The notes under the pieces were generated by a model. The model saw nothing but the letters and a program-made list of their open reading frames with translations. It had not been told where the DNA came from and did not search any database. Positions 55,772-64,000 of a DNA stretch of 64,000 bases are shown in pieces. Within the stretch, counting starts at the first letter, position 1. Each line of letters begins with the position of its first letter. Made by a program: the position numbers and the translations under genes. The stretch comes from Actinomycetes bacterium (GTDB lineage: Bacteria > Actinomycetota > Acidimicrobiia > Acidimicrobiales > Acidimicrobiaceae), in NCBI GenBank assembly GCA_021805205.1, contig JAJZFV010000002.1, forward strand, positions 248,001-312,000, written 5' to 3'.

Positions 55772-57587
55772 AAGAATTCCCAGGGGCATTGGAGGAGTTA
55801 CCCGGCCCTGGAGGTGCTGCTGCAGTAGTGGTAGGGGTGGCGGTTGTTGTCGTTGTAGGCGCGGTGGTGGTGGTAGCCGCTGGACCACTCGAAATTACCA
55901 GATCGACACTCGAATTAGGTGCAACCTGGGTTCCAGCGGGGGGATTGGTAGAAATAACATCTCCCGAAGGAACAGTGGCAGATGGCTGGTTAGTGGTATT
56001 ACCCAATGAAAGTCCAGCTGTACCAAGAGCATTTGCCGCCTGAGCACTCGGCTGACCACTTACATCAGGGACGCTAACTTGAGATGGCCCATTAGAGACA
56101 GTCAGATCGATCGTGGAACCCTGAGGAGCCTTTCCGCCACCCGCGGGACTCTCCTTGATTACAGTTCCGTTGGGGGTCGAGGCGTTCACGTAAGTAGTTG
56201 AGATGGAAAAACCAAGTGGCACCAACTGCGACTCTGCATTGCCGATAGTTTGATTTACAACATTGGGTAGCGACACCAGTGCAGCACCTGAAGATACCTG
56301 TACAGTAACTGAACTACCCTTGCTAATTTGAGAACCTGCCACCGGATTTTGCGATAAAACTGTACCGTTGGGGACCGATGAAGACTGTTGGTAGTTGATC
56401 TTGTAGGTTAGGCCCTGCGAAGAGAGGGTGCTAGTTGCTGTATTTACCGTATCTCCCACCACAGATGGAACCGAGATTGCGGGCAATGTAGTTGTCGTTG
56501 GGGTAGCCAACTTATTGCCCTTAACAAGTGAGTAGACCAAGAAGAAGGCTGCAAGAACTACCACTGCGGCGGCAACTGCAATAATGGTGCCTAACTTCTC
56601 GCGCTTCTTATTTGGTTGAGCCGGTGGCAAAGGAATGACCGTAGTAGCTTCAAGGTAGTCAGAGGCTCGATCGTCAGAAAATCCCCGTCTGCTATTTACT
56701 ACTTCATCAAAGACCGTAGTGGTATCTCCGCCACCACTCGTAGCTACCGCACCGGCTTCAACTGGCCTACCTTGGACAAAGCGCAGTAAGTCGGACCGAA
56801 AGTCCTGAGCTGTAGCATAACGATCCGATGGATCCTTACTGAGGGCCTTCATTGTTATGTTGACTAGGGACTGGGGGGTTCCAGGACGGAGGGTCTCGAT
56901 TGCGGGAGGAGGCTCATTTACATGCTTCATCGCAATCGAAACTGCTGATTCACCTTTAAAAGGTGGTTGTCCACAGATCATCTCAAATAAGACAATTCCA
57001 AGAGAGTAGATGTCACTTCTGCCATCAACGCTCTGCGACTGTGCCTGTTCTGGTGAGATGTAACTTGCGGTACCCATCACCGATCCGGTCTGGGTTAGAT
57101 CTTCACTAGGTGCGCTTTGAGCCCGGGCGATACCAAAGTCAGTAACTTTAATGTGGCCGTCGTTGGTGATTAAGACGTTTCCCGGCTTAATGTCGCGGTG
57201 AACGACACCGTGACGATGAGCATATCCGAGGGCTGAGGCAACGTCACTTGCGATCGCAGCGGCGTGATCAAAGCCCATATTTGGACTGCTCTTTATTAGG
57301 GCAGAGAGGGTTTGGCCCTCGACCAACTCCATAACTATGAAGTAGGAGTTATCGCTCTTTCCCCAATCGAAGACAGAGACGATATTTGGATGGCTAAGGT
57401 TAGCTGCCGCAGTCGCCTCTCGGCGAAAACGCTCCACGAAGGCTTCCGAAGTGCTTAGCTCTGGAAAGAGAACCTTTAATGCAACACTACGGTCGAGCAG
57501 GAGATCACGTGCCTTGAAGACATCTGCCATGCCTCCACGTGCAATCTTCTCCACGATCTCATAGCGACTACCGTAAGGCTGAGCCAC
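55755..57587 (-). CDS. pknB: PASTA-domain Ser/Thr protein kinase
   Basis: 610 residues. Kinase domain about 10-272: Lys38 in VALKVL, HRDIKPGNVL with Asp132, DFG at 150-152. A membrane helix spans about 332-354, followed by three PASTA repeats (each starting SVPSVVGD, SLPNVVNQ, SVPDVSGQ) that bind muropeptides outside the cell. The C-terminal tail is Thr/Pro-rich and ends in a repeated GNSSNA unit. It should phosphorylate cell-wall and division proteins, countered by the PP2C two genes upstream. It is the only kinase in the cluster. Confidence 0.95.
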   Translation of the reverse strand: MAQPYGSRYEIVEKIARGGMADVFKARDLLLDRSVALKVLFPELSTSEAFVERFRREATAAANLSHPNIVSVFDWGKSDNSYFIVMELVEGQTLSALIKSSPNMGFDHAAAIASDVASALGYAHRHGVVHRDIKPGNVLITNDGHIKVTDFGIARAQSAPSEDLTQTGSVMGTASYISPEQAQSQSVDGRSDIYSLGIVLFEMICGQPPFKGESAVSIAMKHVNEPPPAIETLRPGTPQSLVNITMKALSKDPSDRYATAQDFRSDLLRFVQGRPVEAGAVATSGGGDTTTVFDEVVNSRRGFSDDRASDYLEATTVIPLPPAQPNKKREKLGTIIAVAAAVVVLAAFFLVYSLVKGNKLATPTTTTLPAISVPSVVGDTVNTATSTLSSQGLTYKINYQQSSSVPNGTVLSQNPVAGSQISKGSSVTVQVSSGAALVSLPNVVNQTIGNAESQLVPLGFSISTTYVNASTPNGTVIKESPAGGGKAPQGSTIDLTVSNGPSQVSVPDVSGQPSAQAANALGTAGLSLGNTTNQPSATVPSGDVISTNPPAGTQVAPNSSVDLVISSGPAATTTTAPTTTTTATPTTTAAAPPGPGNSSNAPGNSSNAGG

Positions 57588-57593
57588 GTTTAA

Positions 57594-59084
57594 CTACCCT
57601 CCAATTGCCTTGTTGGCATTAAAGTATGCGTTCAGAATAGCTTTGACAACTGGACCGGCGTACGCCGCCCCTGTAGAATCTGTTGCCATGCCCGCTTGTG
57701 CTGGTACAACTACCGCAATGGCAATCTTGGCGTTACCTGCCGGAGCAAATGCAACCATCCAGTTATCATTACCGTTTGGACTCGACTGATTGCTAGCCGA
57801 TAAGCTTAGCTGTGCCGTTCCGGTCTTGGCGGCTATTTTGAGACCTGGTATGGCGATGCCTTGGGCGGTACCATTTTTAACGACACCGACCATCAAGTTG
57901 GAGACCATCTGCGCCGTTGCCGCCGATGTGGCCTGTAGCCACGGATGATCTTGATACCTCTTGACCACTGCATTCTGACTGTTAGTGATGTAACTCATCA
58001 AGTGAGGTGCCATTATTACGCCATTATTTGCTATTGCGGCGCCAACTAGAGCCATCTGAAGCGGTGTGGCAGATACATTTCCCTGACCTATCGCCGAATA
58101 AGCAAGGGTTGGCAGTTGGTTTGAGAAGAACGATGCACTTGGAAAGGTCGACTTTGCCGGCAATGGAAGGTCGATCGGAGGAGTCTGATTGAAGCCAAAC
58201 GATTGTGCCTCACTCGCCAAATTATTTGCACCTAGATCAAGTCCAATCTGCCCAAAGCCGCTATCGCAGGAGACCGCCAGCATCGGCGCAATGGTGCCAC
58301 CGCATAGTTCATTGGCGTAGTTGTGGAGTCGGTTTACGGTATCTGGAAGTGGTATCGAGCTAACGACAGGATAAAACTTTGTTGCAAGGCTTGGCATGTG
58401 GTCATAGACCGCTGAAGAGGTGACAATCTTGAAGGTCGAACCAGGAGGATAACTTCTGCGATAGGTCCTAGCTAGTCCGGGTTGGGTTGGACCGTAATTA
58501 TTTGCATCGAAGGCCTTTTGTTCTACCGTCGCAGAGATTGAAGCCAAGAGGTTGGGGTCGAAGGAGGGATTTGAGTACATCGCCAAGATGTCACCGGTCT
58601 TCGGATCGATTGCTACTACCGATCCTTGATATTTGCTTAGGGCACTTTGTGCAACCTTTTGCAGATTGGAGTTGATGGTGGTAATTACGTTGTCGACCCC
58701 ATACTTAGGGGTTACTAAATCACCAAAGGTCTTGGGAGGCAACTTTCTCGACTGCAAATACGAGTTGTACTCCAACTCAAGGCCATCTAGGCCGTAGTTG
58801 ATCGAATCAAAGCCACTTACTTGGGCATAGAGGGGGCCATTTGGGTAGTAGCGCTGATATTTATAAACGTCATTTGAGGGGACAGTCTCAGCTATTACCT
58901 GACCATCGCTGGTATAGATCGTCCCTCGATCCTGGGAGAGGGTGTTGGTGATAGTCCGATAGTTGCCCTTGTGGTGATTGAGCTCGTTGGCCTGAAGGAC
59001 TTGAACGTGATTCAATTGCAAGAAGAGAATCAGAAACAGGCTAAACATAAAGACTGCGAGAATGCGGATACGACCCTGCATCAA
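57594..59084 (-). CDS. pbpA: Peptidoglycan transpeptidase, PbpA/class B PBP
   Basis: 496 residues. One N-terminal membrane helix (ILAVFMFSLFLILFLQL), then a transpeptidase domain: SxxK in PPGSTFKIV (Ser about 216) and KTG in AAKTGTAQL (about 420). The SxN motif appears as SCD (about 273), with Asp in place of the usual Asn. It cross-links septal or polar peptidoglycan. It overlaps the PP2C gene by 4 bp (ATGA), leaving no room for the rodA/ftsW gene usually found here, and ends 6 bp before pknB. Confidence 0.93.
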   Translation of the reverse strand: MMQGRIRILAVFMFSLFLILFLQLNHVQVLQANELNHHKGNYRTITNTLSQDRGTIYTSDGQVIAETVPSNDVYKYQRYYPNGPLYAQVSGFDSINYGLDGLELEYNSYLQSRKLPPKTFGDLVTPKYGVDNVITTINSNLQKVAQSALSKYQGSVVAIDPKTGDILAMYSNPSFDPNLLASISATVEQKAFDANNYGPTQPGLARTYRRSYPPGSTFKIVTSSAVYDHMPSLATKFYPVVSSIPLPDTVNRLHNYANELCGGTIAPMLAVSCDSGFGQIGLDLGANNLASEAQSFGFNQTPPIDLPLPAKSTFPSASFFSNQLPTLAYSAIGQGNVSATPLQMALVGAAIANNGVIMAPHLMSYITNSQNAVVKRYQDHPWLQATSAATAQMVSNLMVGVVKNGTAQGIAIPGLKIAAKTGTAQLSLSASNQSSPNGNDNWMVAFAPAGNAKIAIAVVVPAQAGMATDSTGAAYAGPVVKAILNAYFNANKAIGG

Positions 59085-60295
59085 CCACCTCCGCCACTTG
59101 CGAAGGAGGCCTGTAAGTTCTTCAAGTTGTTAACGTACTGATTGGCTGCCGCAAAGCTGGGCTCAACCACTCCATTTTGCAACTTTAGAACTATCGAAGA
59201 TGAGAGCGAAGAGGTAGTAATCGATTCAGTAGAGACAATCTTTGGCTTGAACCACAAGATCCCGCCCGGGCGACCCTGATAGACCGCAACGTGATTAGTT
59301 GAATTTACTCCCACGTAGTATTCACCGTTGGCATAAGTTTTGATACCGAAGACCCCGAGGCCAACTATCAATCCAAAGAGCACCAAAAAGGTAAATATCC
59401 TAAATGCGGTTGCTAGGGAGCGAAAGTACGACTTTGAGATTGGAGTGGGGATCGCACCGAGCATCGGCCCTTGATGGTTCTTGGAGGCCATCGTTCCAAA
59501 GGAGCGAAGCTCTTGAACGTCGGGGGCCACCCTAACGACTGGGATAGGAGAGGTAACCACGTTGGATTCTTGACGCTTTGCCTCGCCCTCGACGAAGATG
59601 ACGATTGCAGTTGCGTTGTCGAGGCCACCAGCCGCTACGGCACCAACTACTAACGCTTCGGCCGTTGATTGTGGGTTTTCACCGTGCGAAAGAATAGTTG
59701 CGATCTCAGGGTCTGCAAGTTCATTGGTAACCCCGTCGGAGCAGAGGATTAGCCTGTCTCCGGCCTCGACAACTATCGACCACATATCGGGATCGACTTC
59801 AGATGATACGCCGACCACCCTGGTTAGGACGTGGCGCGAGGCGATGCTTGCTGGATCACTATCTTTTACCGTGCCAGCGCGGATCATCTCCTCGGCCCAT
59901 GAATGATCTAGGGTCAGTTGAATAAACTCTGCGCCGCGCAAAATGTAAGCCCTCGAATCACCGACGTTGATCAAGGTGAGTTGATCTTGATTCTCCCCAT
60001 CGATTACCACCCCAACAAAGGTGGTTCCCATCCCCTTTAGAGATGAGTCGGTCTGAGCGAGGTGATGTACGGCTGCATTTGCCTCGCGCAAGGCATGCTC
60101 TACCTCACTATGGCCAGAGGCATCCCCAAGTGTCGCTTCGAAGACCTCGACTGCCATCTTCGAGGCAGTAGCTCCTCCGTTGGCACCTCCCATACCGTCA
60201 GCCACCACAAATGCATGCTTGGTGATAAGGAATGAGTCTTGATTCTCGGATCTAACTTGTCCCCGGTCGCTTGATGCCCCAACTTGAACCTTCAT
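59081..60295 (-). CDS. pstP: PP2C Ser/Thr phosphatase, PstP-like
   Basis: 404 residues. Metal-binding motifs RSENQDS, VADGMGGANGG, GDSRAY and LCSDGVTNEL span the cytoplasmic phosphatase domain (about 1-240), followed by a membrane helix near residues 305-325 and a short extracellular tail. It dephosphorylates PknB and its targets. It overlaps both the fhaB stop and the pbpA start by 4 bp. Confidence 0.95.
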   Translation of the reverse strand: MKVQVGASSDRGQVRSENQDSFLITKHAFVVADGMGGANGGATASKMAVEVFEATLGDASGHSEVEHALREANAAVHHLAQTDSSLKGMGTTFVGVVIDGENQDQLTLINVGDSRAYILRGAEFIQLTLDHSWAEEMIRAGTVKDSDPASIASRHVLTRVVGVSSEVDPDMWSIVVEAGDRLILCSDGVTNELADPEIATILSHGENPQSTAEALVVGAVAAGGLDNATAIVIFVEGEAKRQESNVVTSPIPVVRVAPDVQELRSFGTMASKNHQGPMLGAIPTPISKSYFRSLATAFRIFTFLVLFGLIVGLGVFGIKTYANGEYYVGVNSTNHVAVYQGRPGGILWFKPKIVSTESITTSSLSSSIVLKLQNGVVEPSFAAANQYVNNLKNLQASFASGGGG

Positions 60296-60807
60296 ATGCG
60301 CACCACTTTGAATCGGGAGCGACCAGCTGAGATCTCATCACCCTCGGCTACCTCAACCGGTGTGCGAACCAAGGCACCATTTAAGTATGTGCCGTTGGTA
60401 CTTCCTAAGTCTTCTATCAAAAAGTTACTGTCGGTCTTGGTTAGGCGACAGTGGACCGAGGAGCTAAATTCGTCGTCTGGGATCGAAATGGTACAACCAG
60501 TAGAGCGCCCGATGGTCACAAAACTTTCGACGGGCCAAATCTTCCCACCATCATCGCTATCGCTAGCTGACTTTAATCCGAGACGTAACTTGGAGGAGGT
60601 AGATCCTCTACTTGAATCCTTAGGAGCTGCCGACCTTTTAGATCGCGCAGGTGCTACCTCAGCCAATGGTTGTGGCGCTACCTCTTTTACCCTCTTTTCC
60701 TTGGGTTGTCTAACTTGAACGTAGACTGCACGAAGGGCACGAAGGAAAAAGAGCCATATTAGAGCTATCAGTACGTACTTGAAGACAACTAGAAGACCTA
60801 CTGGCAT
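60292..60807 (-). CDS. fhaB: FhaB-type membrane FHA-domain protein
   Basis: 171 residues: an N-terminal membrane helix (VVFKYVLIALIWLFFL), a charged linker and a C-terminal FHA domain (TIGRSTGCTISIPDD, SSVHCRL, LGSTNGTYLNG) that binds phosphothreonine. In Mycobacterium FhaB/FipA links the kinase to FtsZ and FtsQ. It is 3 bp downstream of fhaA and overlaps pstP by 4 bp. Confidence 0.92.
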   Translation of the reverse strand: MPVGLLVVFKYVLIALIWLFFLRALRAVYVQVRQPKEKRVKEVAPQPLAEVAPARSKRSAAPKDSSRGSTSSKLRLGLKSASDSDDGGKIWPVESFVTIGRSTGCTISIPDDEFSSSVHCRLTKTDSNFLIEDLGSTNGTYLNGALVRTPVEVAEGDEISAGRSRFKVVRI

Positions 60808-60810
60808 GCG

Positions 60811-61488
60811 CTACTGACGCCCCACCTTGATCTCAACGGTTCCAATATCGATGATGTCGCCATCGTCGATTTGAAGTGATGTGATCTTCTTTCCGTTCAC
60901 CTTGGTGCCATTGGTGCTACCCAAGTCACGAATTATCACCGAACCATTCTCTAGCGGGGTTATCTCAGCGTGGCTTCGGGATACCTTGGGGTCGTCGATG
61001 ATAACAGTAGATGTGGGAGCTCGTCCAATGTTTATCTTGCTCTTGCCTACCGGTATCCGCAGACCATTTGGCAGTTCGATGAAGACGTGACCGAGATAGT
61101 CGCTATCTTCAATGAACTTCGACTCGATCGCAAAGGAACCTCGGTTTAGGTTGTCGTCGTAGCTAATACGAATATCTGGAAAACCTACAAACCTGTAGTT
61201 TCTCTCTTTGGCCACTTGGTGAATTAAGGTCTGGAGTTCAGACTTTAGGGCATTCGAGATGTCTACTAACTCGTCAAAATCTTCGTGAGACAGAACCACG
61301 AGATAGTCATTTGGGATAATTGGCCCGCGCACGCCAATGCGCTTCTCCATGTCGATATGGCGACTTAGCTTCTTTCCAATTTCTGCGGGCTGGATCGCAC
61401 TCTTTGAGAATTTGGCGAAGACTCCTTCAACCAAGCGCTCAAGGCGACCCTCAATTTCACTAAATGGCACATCTACATGATACTTCAA
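60811..61488 (-). CDS. fhaA: FhaA-type FHA-domain protein
   Basis: 225 residues. The N-terminal DUF3662 domain (FAKFSKSAIQPAEIGKKL, VPNDY-like IIPNDYLVVLS) is followed by an FHA domain (NIGRAPTSTVIIDD, KVSRSHAEI, DLGSTNGTKVNG). FhaA in Mycobacterium is phosphorylated by PknB and binds the MurJ pseudokinase region. It is shorter than the mycobacterial protein, which has a long linker. It is first in this operon; a TTG start with AGGGA upstream is used. Confidence 0.92.
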   Translation of the reverse strand: MKYHVDVPFSEIEGRLERLVEGVFAKFSKSAIQPAEIGKKLSRHIDMEKRIGVRGPIIPNDYLVVLSHEDFDELVDISNALKSELQTLIHQVAKERNYRFVGFPDIRISYDDNLNRGSFAIESKFIEDSDYLGHVFIELPNGLRIPVGKSKINIGRAPTSTVIIDDPKVSRSHAEITPLENGSVIIRDLGSTNGTKVNGKKITSLQIDDGDIIDIGTVEIKVGRQ

Positions 61489-62058
61489 TTTTCTAAATCC
61501 CTAATAAGAGGTGGTCACAGTCCAATTCTCACCCGCTAAATATAAGAATCCACCAATAATTTCGCCTCAAGAAGACTCAATGATTTCTACTTAGCCACCA
61601 TGAACTTATCCCAAGTGCCTTGTACTTCTTTGGCACCAAGAGAGATATAAGGAGACGGCGAAGAATGTGATGAAAAATAAGATTTAGCTGAAATCGGTTG
61701 CAATAACAAATACCGACGCGAATCTGGGCAAAGGCGACAAATCGCGCTTTACAGTACTACTTCGCCAGCAAACGAAGCACGCTAAATCGCAAAACCTGCC
61801 AGTCGAAACCAGATCGCTTACGACTCAGCAACCCAAAAAACGCTCCCGTAATCCGATTGGTAGCAACAAACAACTCTGCATTTCCCCCGACCTTTTCCAA
61901 TCGATAAATCAATCTTTGACATATGCACTTACAGGACAGAATGGCTTCGATAGAACTATCCATCCACTTACATGCATTATCTAGACCTTCAATACTTCGG
62001 CGAAAACCTCATAATCAACCACCCCACCACAGCTACCCTTAGAGGAGAGAGCACCAGC
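61489..62058. other. Intergenic region upstream of the FhaA cluster
   Basis: About 570 bp between divergent genes. A 68-codon minus frame at 61757-61963 has no clear start signal or family, so it is not called. Promoters of the cluster and of the MetX-like gene should be here but no strong consensus was found. Confidence 0.4.
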
Positions 62059-62072
62059 TATATCCAACAGAA

Positions 62073-63104
62073 ATGGAGAACACAGAAACAATGACCTGGC
62101 CAATTCAGGACGGCACCTTTGAACTTGGTGACTTTGAGGTTGAACGTGGCGGAGTTATCCGACAGGCCCGCCTCCGGTGGCAAAGCCATGGAACCCTCAA
62201 TGCTGCACGAGACAATGTCATCATGTATCCATGTAGCTATACAGCAACCCACGAGGGTCTAAGTTGGCTTATCGGTCCAGACAAGATTCTCGACCCTGAA
62301 CGATGGTTCATCGTCATCCCCGACATGTTTTCAAATGGACTTTCCTCAAGTGCTGCGGATGATCCCGAGTTTCCGCCCCTTGTCACAATGCGCGACAATG
62401 TCTTGGCGCAACATCGCCTCCTAAGCGAATTCTTCGGCGTCGACCACATCGCAGCAGCGTATGGATTTTCCATGGGAGCTGGTCAGTCGTATCACTGGGC
62501 CGCAGAGTTTCCAGAGATGGTAGAGCGCGCCATTATCGTTTGTGGAAGCGCCAAAACCTCAGCCCACAACAAAGTCTTCCTCTCCGGTCTACTGCGAACA
62601 TTGGAAGCTGCACCTGAATATATCGGAGGCGGCCACTTCTCGACCGAACCAGTCGCCTCCCTTCGAGCATTCGGCCATATCTACGCCGGATGGGGTCTGA
62701 GCCAGGACTTTTATCGTGCCGAACTTTACAAGAGTGCACTTGGGGCTCCGGACTTAGAGACATTCCTGCGTACTGACTGGGAGGCATCCTTTGGTGCTCG
62801 AAGAGCAGCAAACCTCTATGCACAGGCTCGTACCTGGCAAGAGGCTGATATTAGCGCAAACTCGCGCTACGGCGGCGACCTCAAAGCTGCGCTTAACGCC
62901 ATAAAAGCAAAGGTAGTACTTCTTCCAAGTGAAACCGACCTCTACTTTCGCGTAGCTGACAACGCCCTCGAACTCGCGGAGCTTCGCCACGGAGAAATGA
63001 AGGCTATTCCAAGTATCTGGGGGCATCGAGCAGGTAATCCGATGGGGATTCCCGACGACGAGATGTTCCTTACTGACGCAGTTCGCTCATGGCTTGATCG
63101 ATAG
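62073..63104 (+). CDS. Homoserine O-acetyltransferase-like alpha/beta hydrolase
   Basis: 343 residues. Nucleophile elbow GFSMGAGQSY (MetX proteins usually have GGSMGG), Asp in LPSETDLYF and His in WGHRAGNP complete the triad. The family transfers acyl groups to homoserine or serine, or hydrolyses esters. The altered elbow and lack of methionine genes nearby make a MetX role uncertain. The start at 62073 lacks a clear ribosome-binding site; an in-frame ATG lies at 62091. Confidence 0.8.
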   Translation: MENTETMTWPIQDGTFELGDFEVERGGVIRQARLRWQSHGTLNAARDNVIMYPCSYTATHEGLSWLIGPDKILDPERWFIVIPDMFSNGLSSSAADDPEFPPLVTMRDNVLAQHRLLSEFFGVDHIAAAYGFSMGAGQSYHWAAEFPEMVERAIIVCGSAKTSAHNKVFLSGLLRTLEAAPEYIGGGHFSTEPVASLRAFGHIYAGWGLSQDFYRAELYKSALGAPDLETFLRTDWEASFGARRAANLYAQARTWQEADISANSRYGGDLKAALNAIKAKVVLLPSETDLYFRVADNALELAELRHGEMKAIPSIWGHRAGNPMGIPDDEMFLTDAVRSWLDR

Positions 63105-63185
63105 AGCAACAACTACTGCATCTTTAGTTGCACTTCGCCCGCGACACCCCGGCATGATCCTTGATGGCGACCGGGCCTGGCCAAC

Positions 63186-63209
63186 CGCGGGTGCCACGCG
63201 GCACCCGCG
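63186..63209. repeat. GC-rich perfect hairpin
   Basis: CGCGGGTGCC-ACGC-GGCACCCGCG, 10-bp stem, between two plus-strand genes. There is no T-run on either side, so it is not a normal intrinsic terminator. It is much richer in GC than its surroundings. Confidence 0.6.
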
Positions 63210-63301
63210 ATCGCCTGAGGGTCAATAAAAGAGCCTCTGGCGTCCGACCAATTCGATCGAGAACGTTGTCCCATTGCATGACCCAGTAAACCATAGATGG
63301 A

Positions 63302-63307
63302 TAAAAT
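63302..63307 (+). promoter_or_regulatory. Candidate -10 element, leaderless GNAT gene
   Basis: TAAAAT ends 6 nt before ATG 63314; no Shine-Dalgarno sequence. Confidence 0.4.
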
Positions 63308-63313
63308 AGCGTC

Positions 63314-63778
63314 ATGGGCGAGATGGTTTTCGAAGTGTTCAACCCGGCAGAGTTAGCTTCGTGGCTAGAGAGATCGAATTCGGGTTACATCGCTGAGCGG
63401 ATCGCTGCTGGCGACACACCGGCGGAGGCAAAGGCCAACGCTGATGCATCTTTGGAGCGAAACTTCCCGGGCGGCTCCCCAAACGGGTCACAACTAGCGG
63501 GCTGGGTCACCTACGAAGGACAGCGTGTTGGCACGTTATGGATCGGTCCCTTCGCTAAAGATCCGAAGCGATGGTGGGTGTGGGAAATAGAGATTGATGA
63601 GGCTCATCGTGGAAAAGGGTTCGGCCGTAGAGCGATGACGCTTTCCGAGGACCTAGCGAGGGCCAACGGAGCGAATAGCATCGGGCTGAATGTCTTCGCA
63701 CACAACCGGGTAGCCCGAAACCTCTATCAGTCCCTTGGCTATGAAGAGTCATCAGTTCAGATGCGTAAAGCTCTCTGA
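63314..63778 (+). CDS. GNAT family N-acetyltransferase
   Basis: 154 residues. The acetyl-CoA pyrophosphate loop is in EAHRGKGFGRRAM, and the C-terminal NVFAHNRVARNLYQSLGYEE is the typical GNAT end. An N-terminal extension (AERIAAGDTPAEAKANADAS) resembles a subset of stand-alone GNATs. Substrate is unknown. A second ATG lies at 63323. The last 220 bp of the window after it hold nothing recognised. Confidence 0.9.
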   Translation: MGEMVFEVFNPAELASWLERSNSGYIAERIAAGDTPAEAKANADASLERNFPGGSPNGSQLAGWVTYEGQRVGTLWIGPFAKDPKRWWVWEIEIDEAHRGKGFGRRAMTLSEDLARANGANSIGLNVFAHNRVARNLYQSLGYEESSVQMRKAL

Positions 63779-64000
63779 TGTAAAAGGTGACGACCCGACG
63801 ACTGATTATGTTGAGTCACGTTGGGCTATACCCATAGGTCACAATCCCTTTTGCCGGGCCCAAGTGATATCAGAAGGTGGACCAGAGGGGAAGTCACTGG
63901 AGACAAGTCCATAACGTGAGTGTGATTCACTCTCCGTCTTCGATTTTCCAATTGCCAGTCGCCCCAGTCACTAACGTTGGCTCCCAATACGGGCCCTACC

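Noticed and set aside
61757-61963. 68-codon minus-strand ORF upstream of fhaA
   Set aside because: No Shine-Dalgarno or promoter signal and no family match; Lys/Arg-Leu-rich sequence is typical of random frames here.
62073-63104. Naming the hydrolase metX
   Set aside because: The nucleophile elbow differs from the usual GGSMGG and no methionine genes are nearby.
1-64000. CRISPR array or rRNA operon
   Set aside because: No regularly spaced repeats and no rRNA-like segments were seen anywhere in the window.

Overview
The window is about 64 kb of a bacterial chromosome that reads as a moderate-GC actinobacterium. The best pointers are a penicillin-binding/Ser-Thr kinase cluster of actinobacterial type (FhaA, FhaB, PstP-like PP2C, PbpA-like transpeptidase, PknB with PASTA repeats, pabA/trpG), a CrgA-type division protein and a MarP-type membrane serine protease. 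Starts often use GTG or TTG. At least ten genes lack a ribosome-binding site and have a TANNNT hexamer 6-8 nt before the start codon, as expected for leaderless mRNAs. An acidimicrobial relative (Acidithrix/Ferrithrix-like) is a guess from overall character and is not proven by any one gene.

Layout. 1-7.5 kb: two cyclic-di-GMP proteins (one apparently active GGDEF-EAL hybrid cut by the window edge, one PAS-GGDEF-EAL with degenerate catalytic motifs) around an ABC-F ATPase and the MarP-like protease. 7.8-14.4 kb: a CopD-like membrane protein and the glutamate synthase pair gltB-gltD. 14.8-20.5 kb: a DUF169 protein, a secreted CAP-domain protein, an APC permease, a lipoprotein and a MarR regulator. 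20.6-29.3 kb: cupin, HIT protein, PLP decarboxylase, amidase, a second MarR regulator, SDR, patatin-like lipase, HSL-type esterase and aldo/keto reductase. 29.3-32.4 kb: larC-larB (nickel-pincer cofactor synthesis), prephenate dehydratase and tRNA-Ser(UGA).

32.5-46.6 kb is an accessory defence island between the tRNA and hisS. It holds a RelB/YafQ-type toxin-antitoxin module and a tightly coupled type I restriction-modification operon of unusual make-up: two tiny leader ORFs, hsdM, a small PD-(D/E)XK-like gene, hsdS, a second paralogous PD-(D/E)XK-like gene, hsdR, and an SMC/RloC-like zinc-hook ATPase. A helix-turn-helix protein on the opposite strand and a RloA/RloB (AbiL-like) pair follow. 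hsdM and hsdS each carry one apparent single-base frameshift; the hsdS one is best placed in a run of six G. Either the system is switched off, or there are local sequence errors.

46.7-54.8 kb returns to core genes: hisS, a COG4315-like lipoprotein, a DUF4395 membrane protein, adenine deaminase, thiolase and an S9 peptidase. 54.8-61.5 kb is the division and cell-wall signalling cluster (crgA, pabA, pknB, pbpA, pstP, fhaB, fhaA), which lacks the usual rodA/ftsW and pknA. The right end has a homoserine-acetyltransferase-like hydrolase and a GNAT acetyltransferase.
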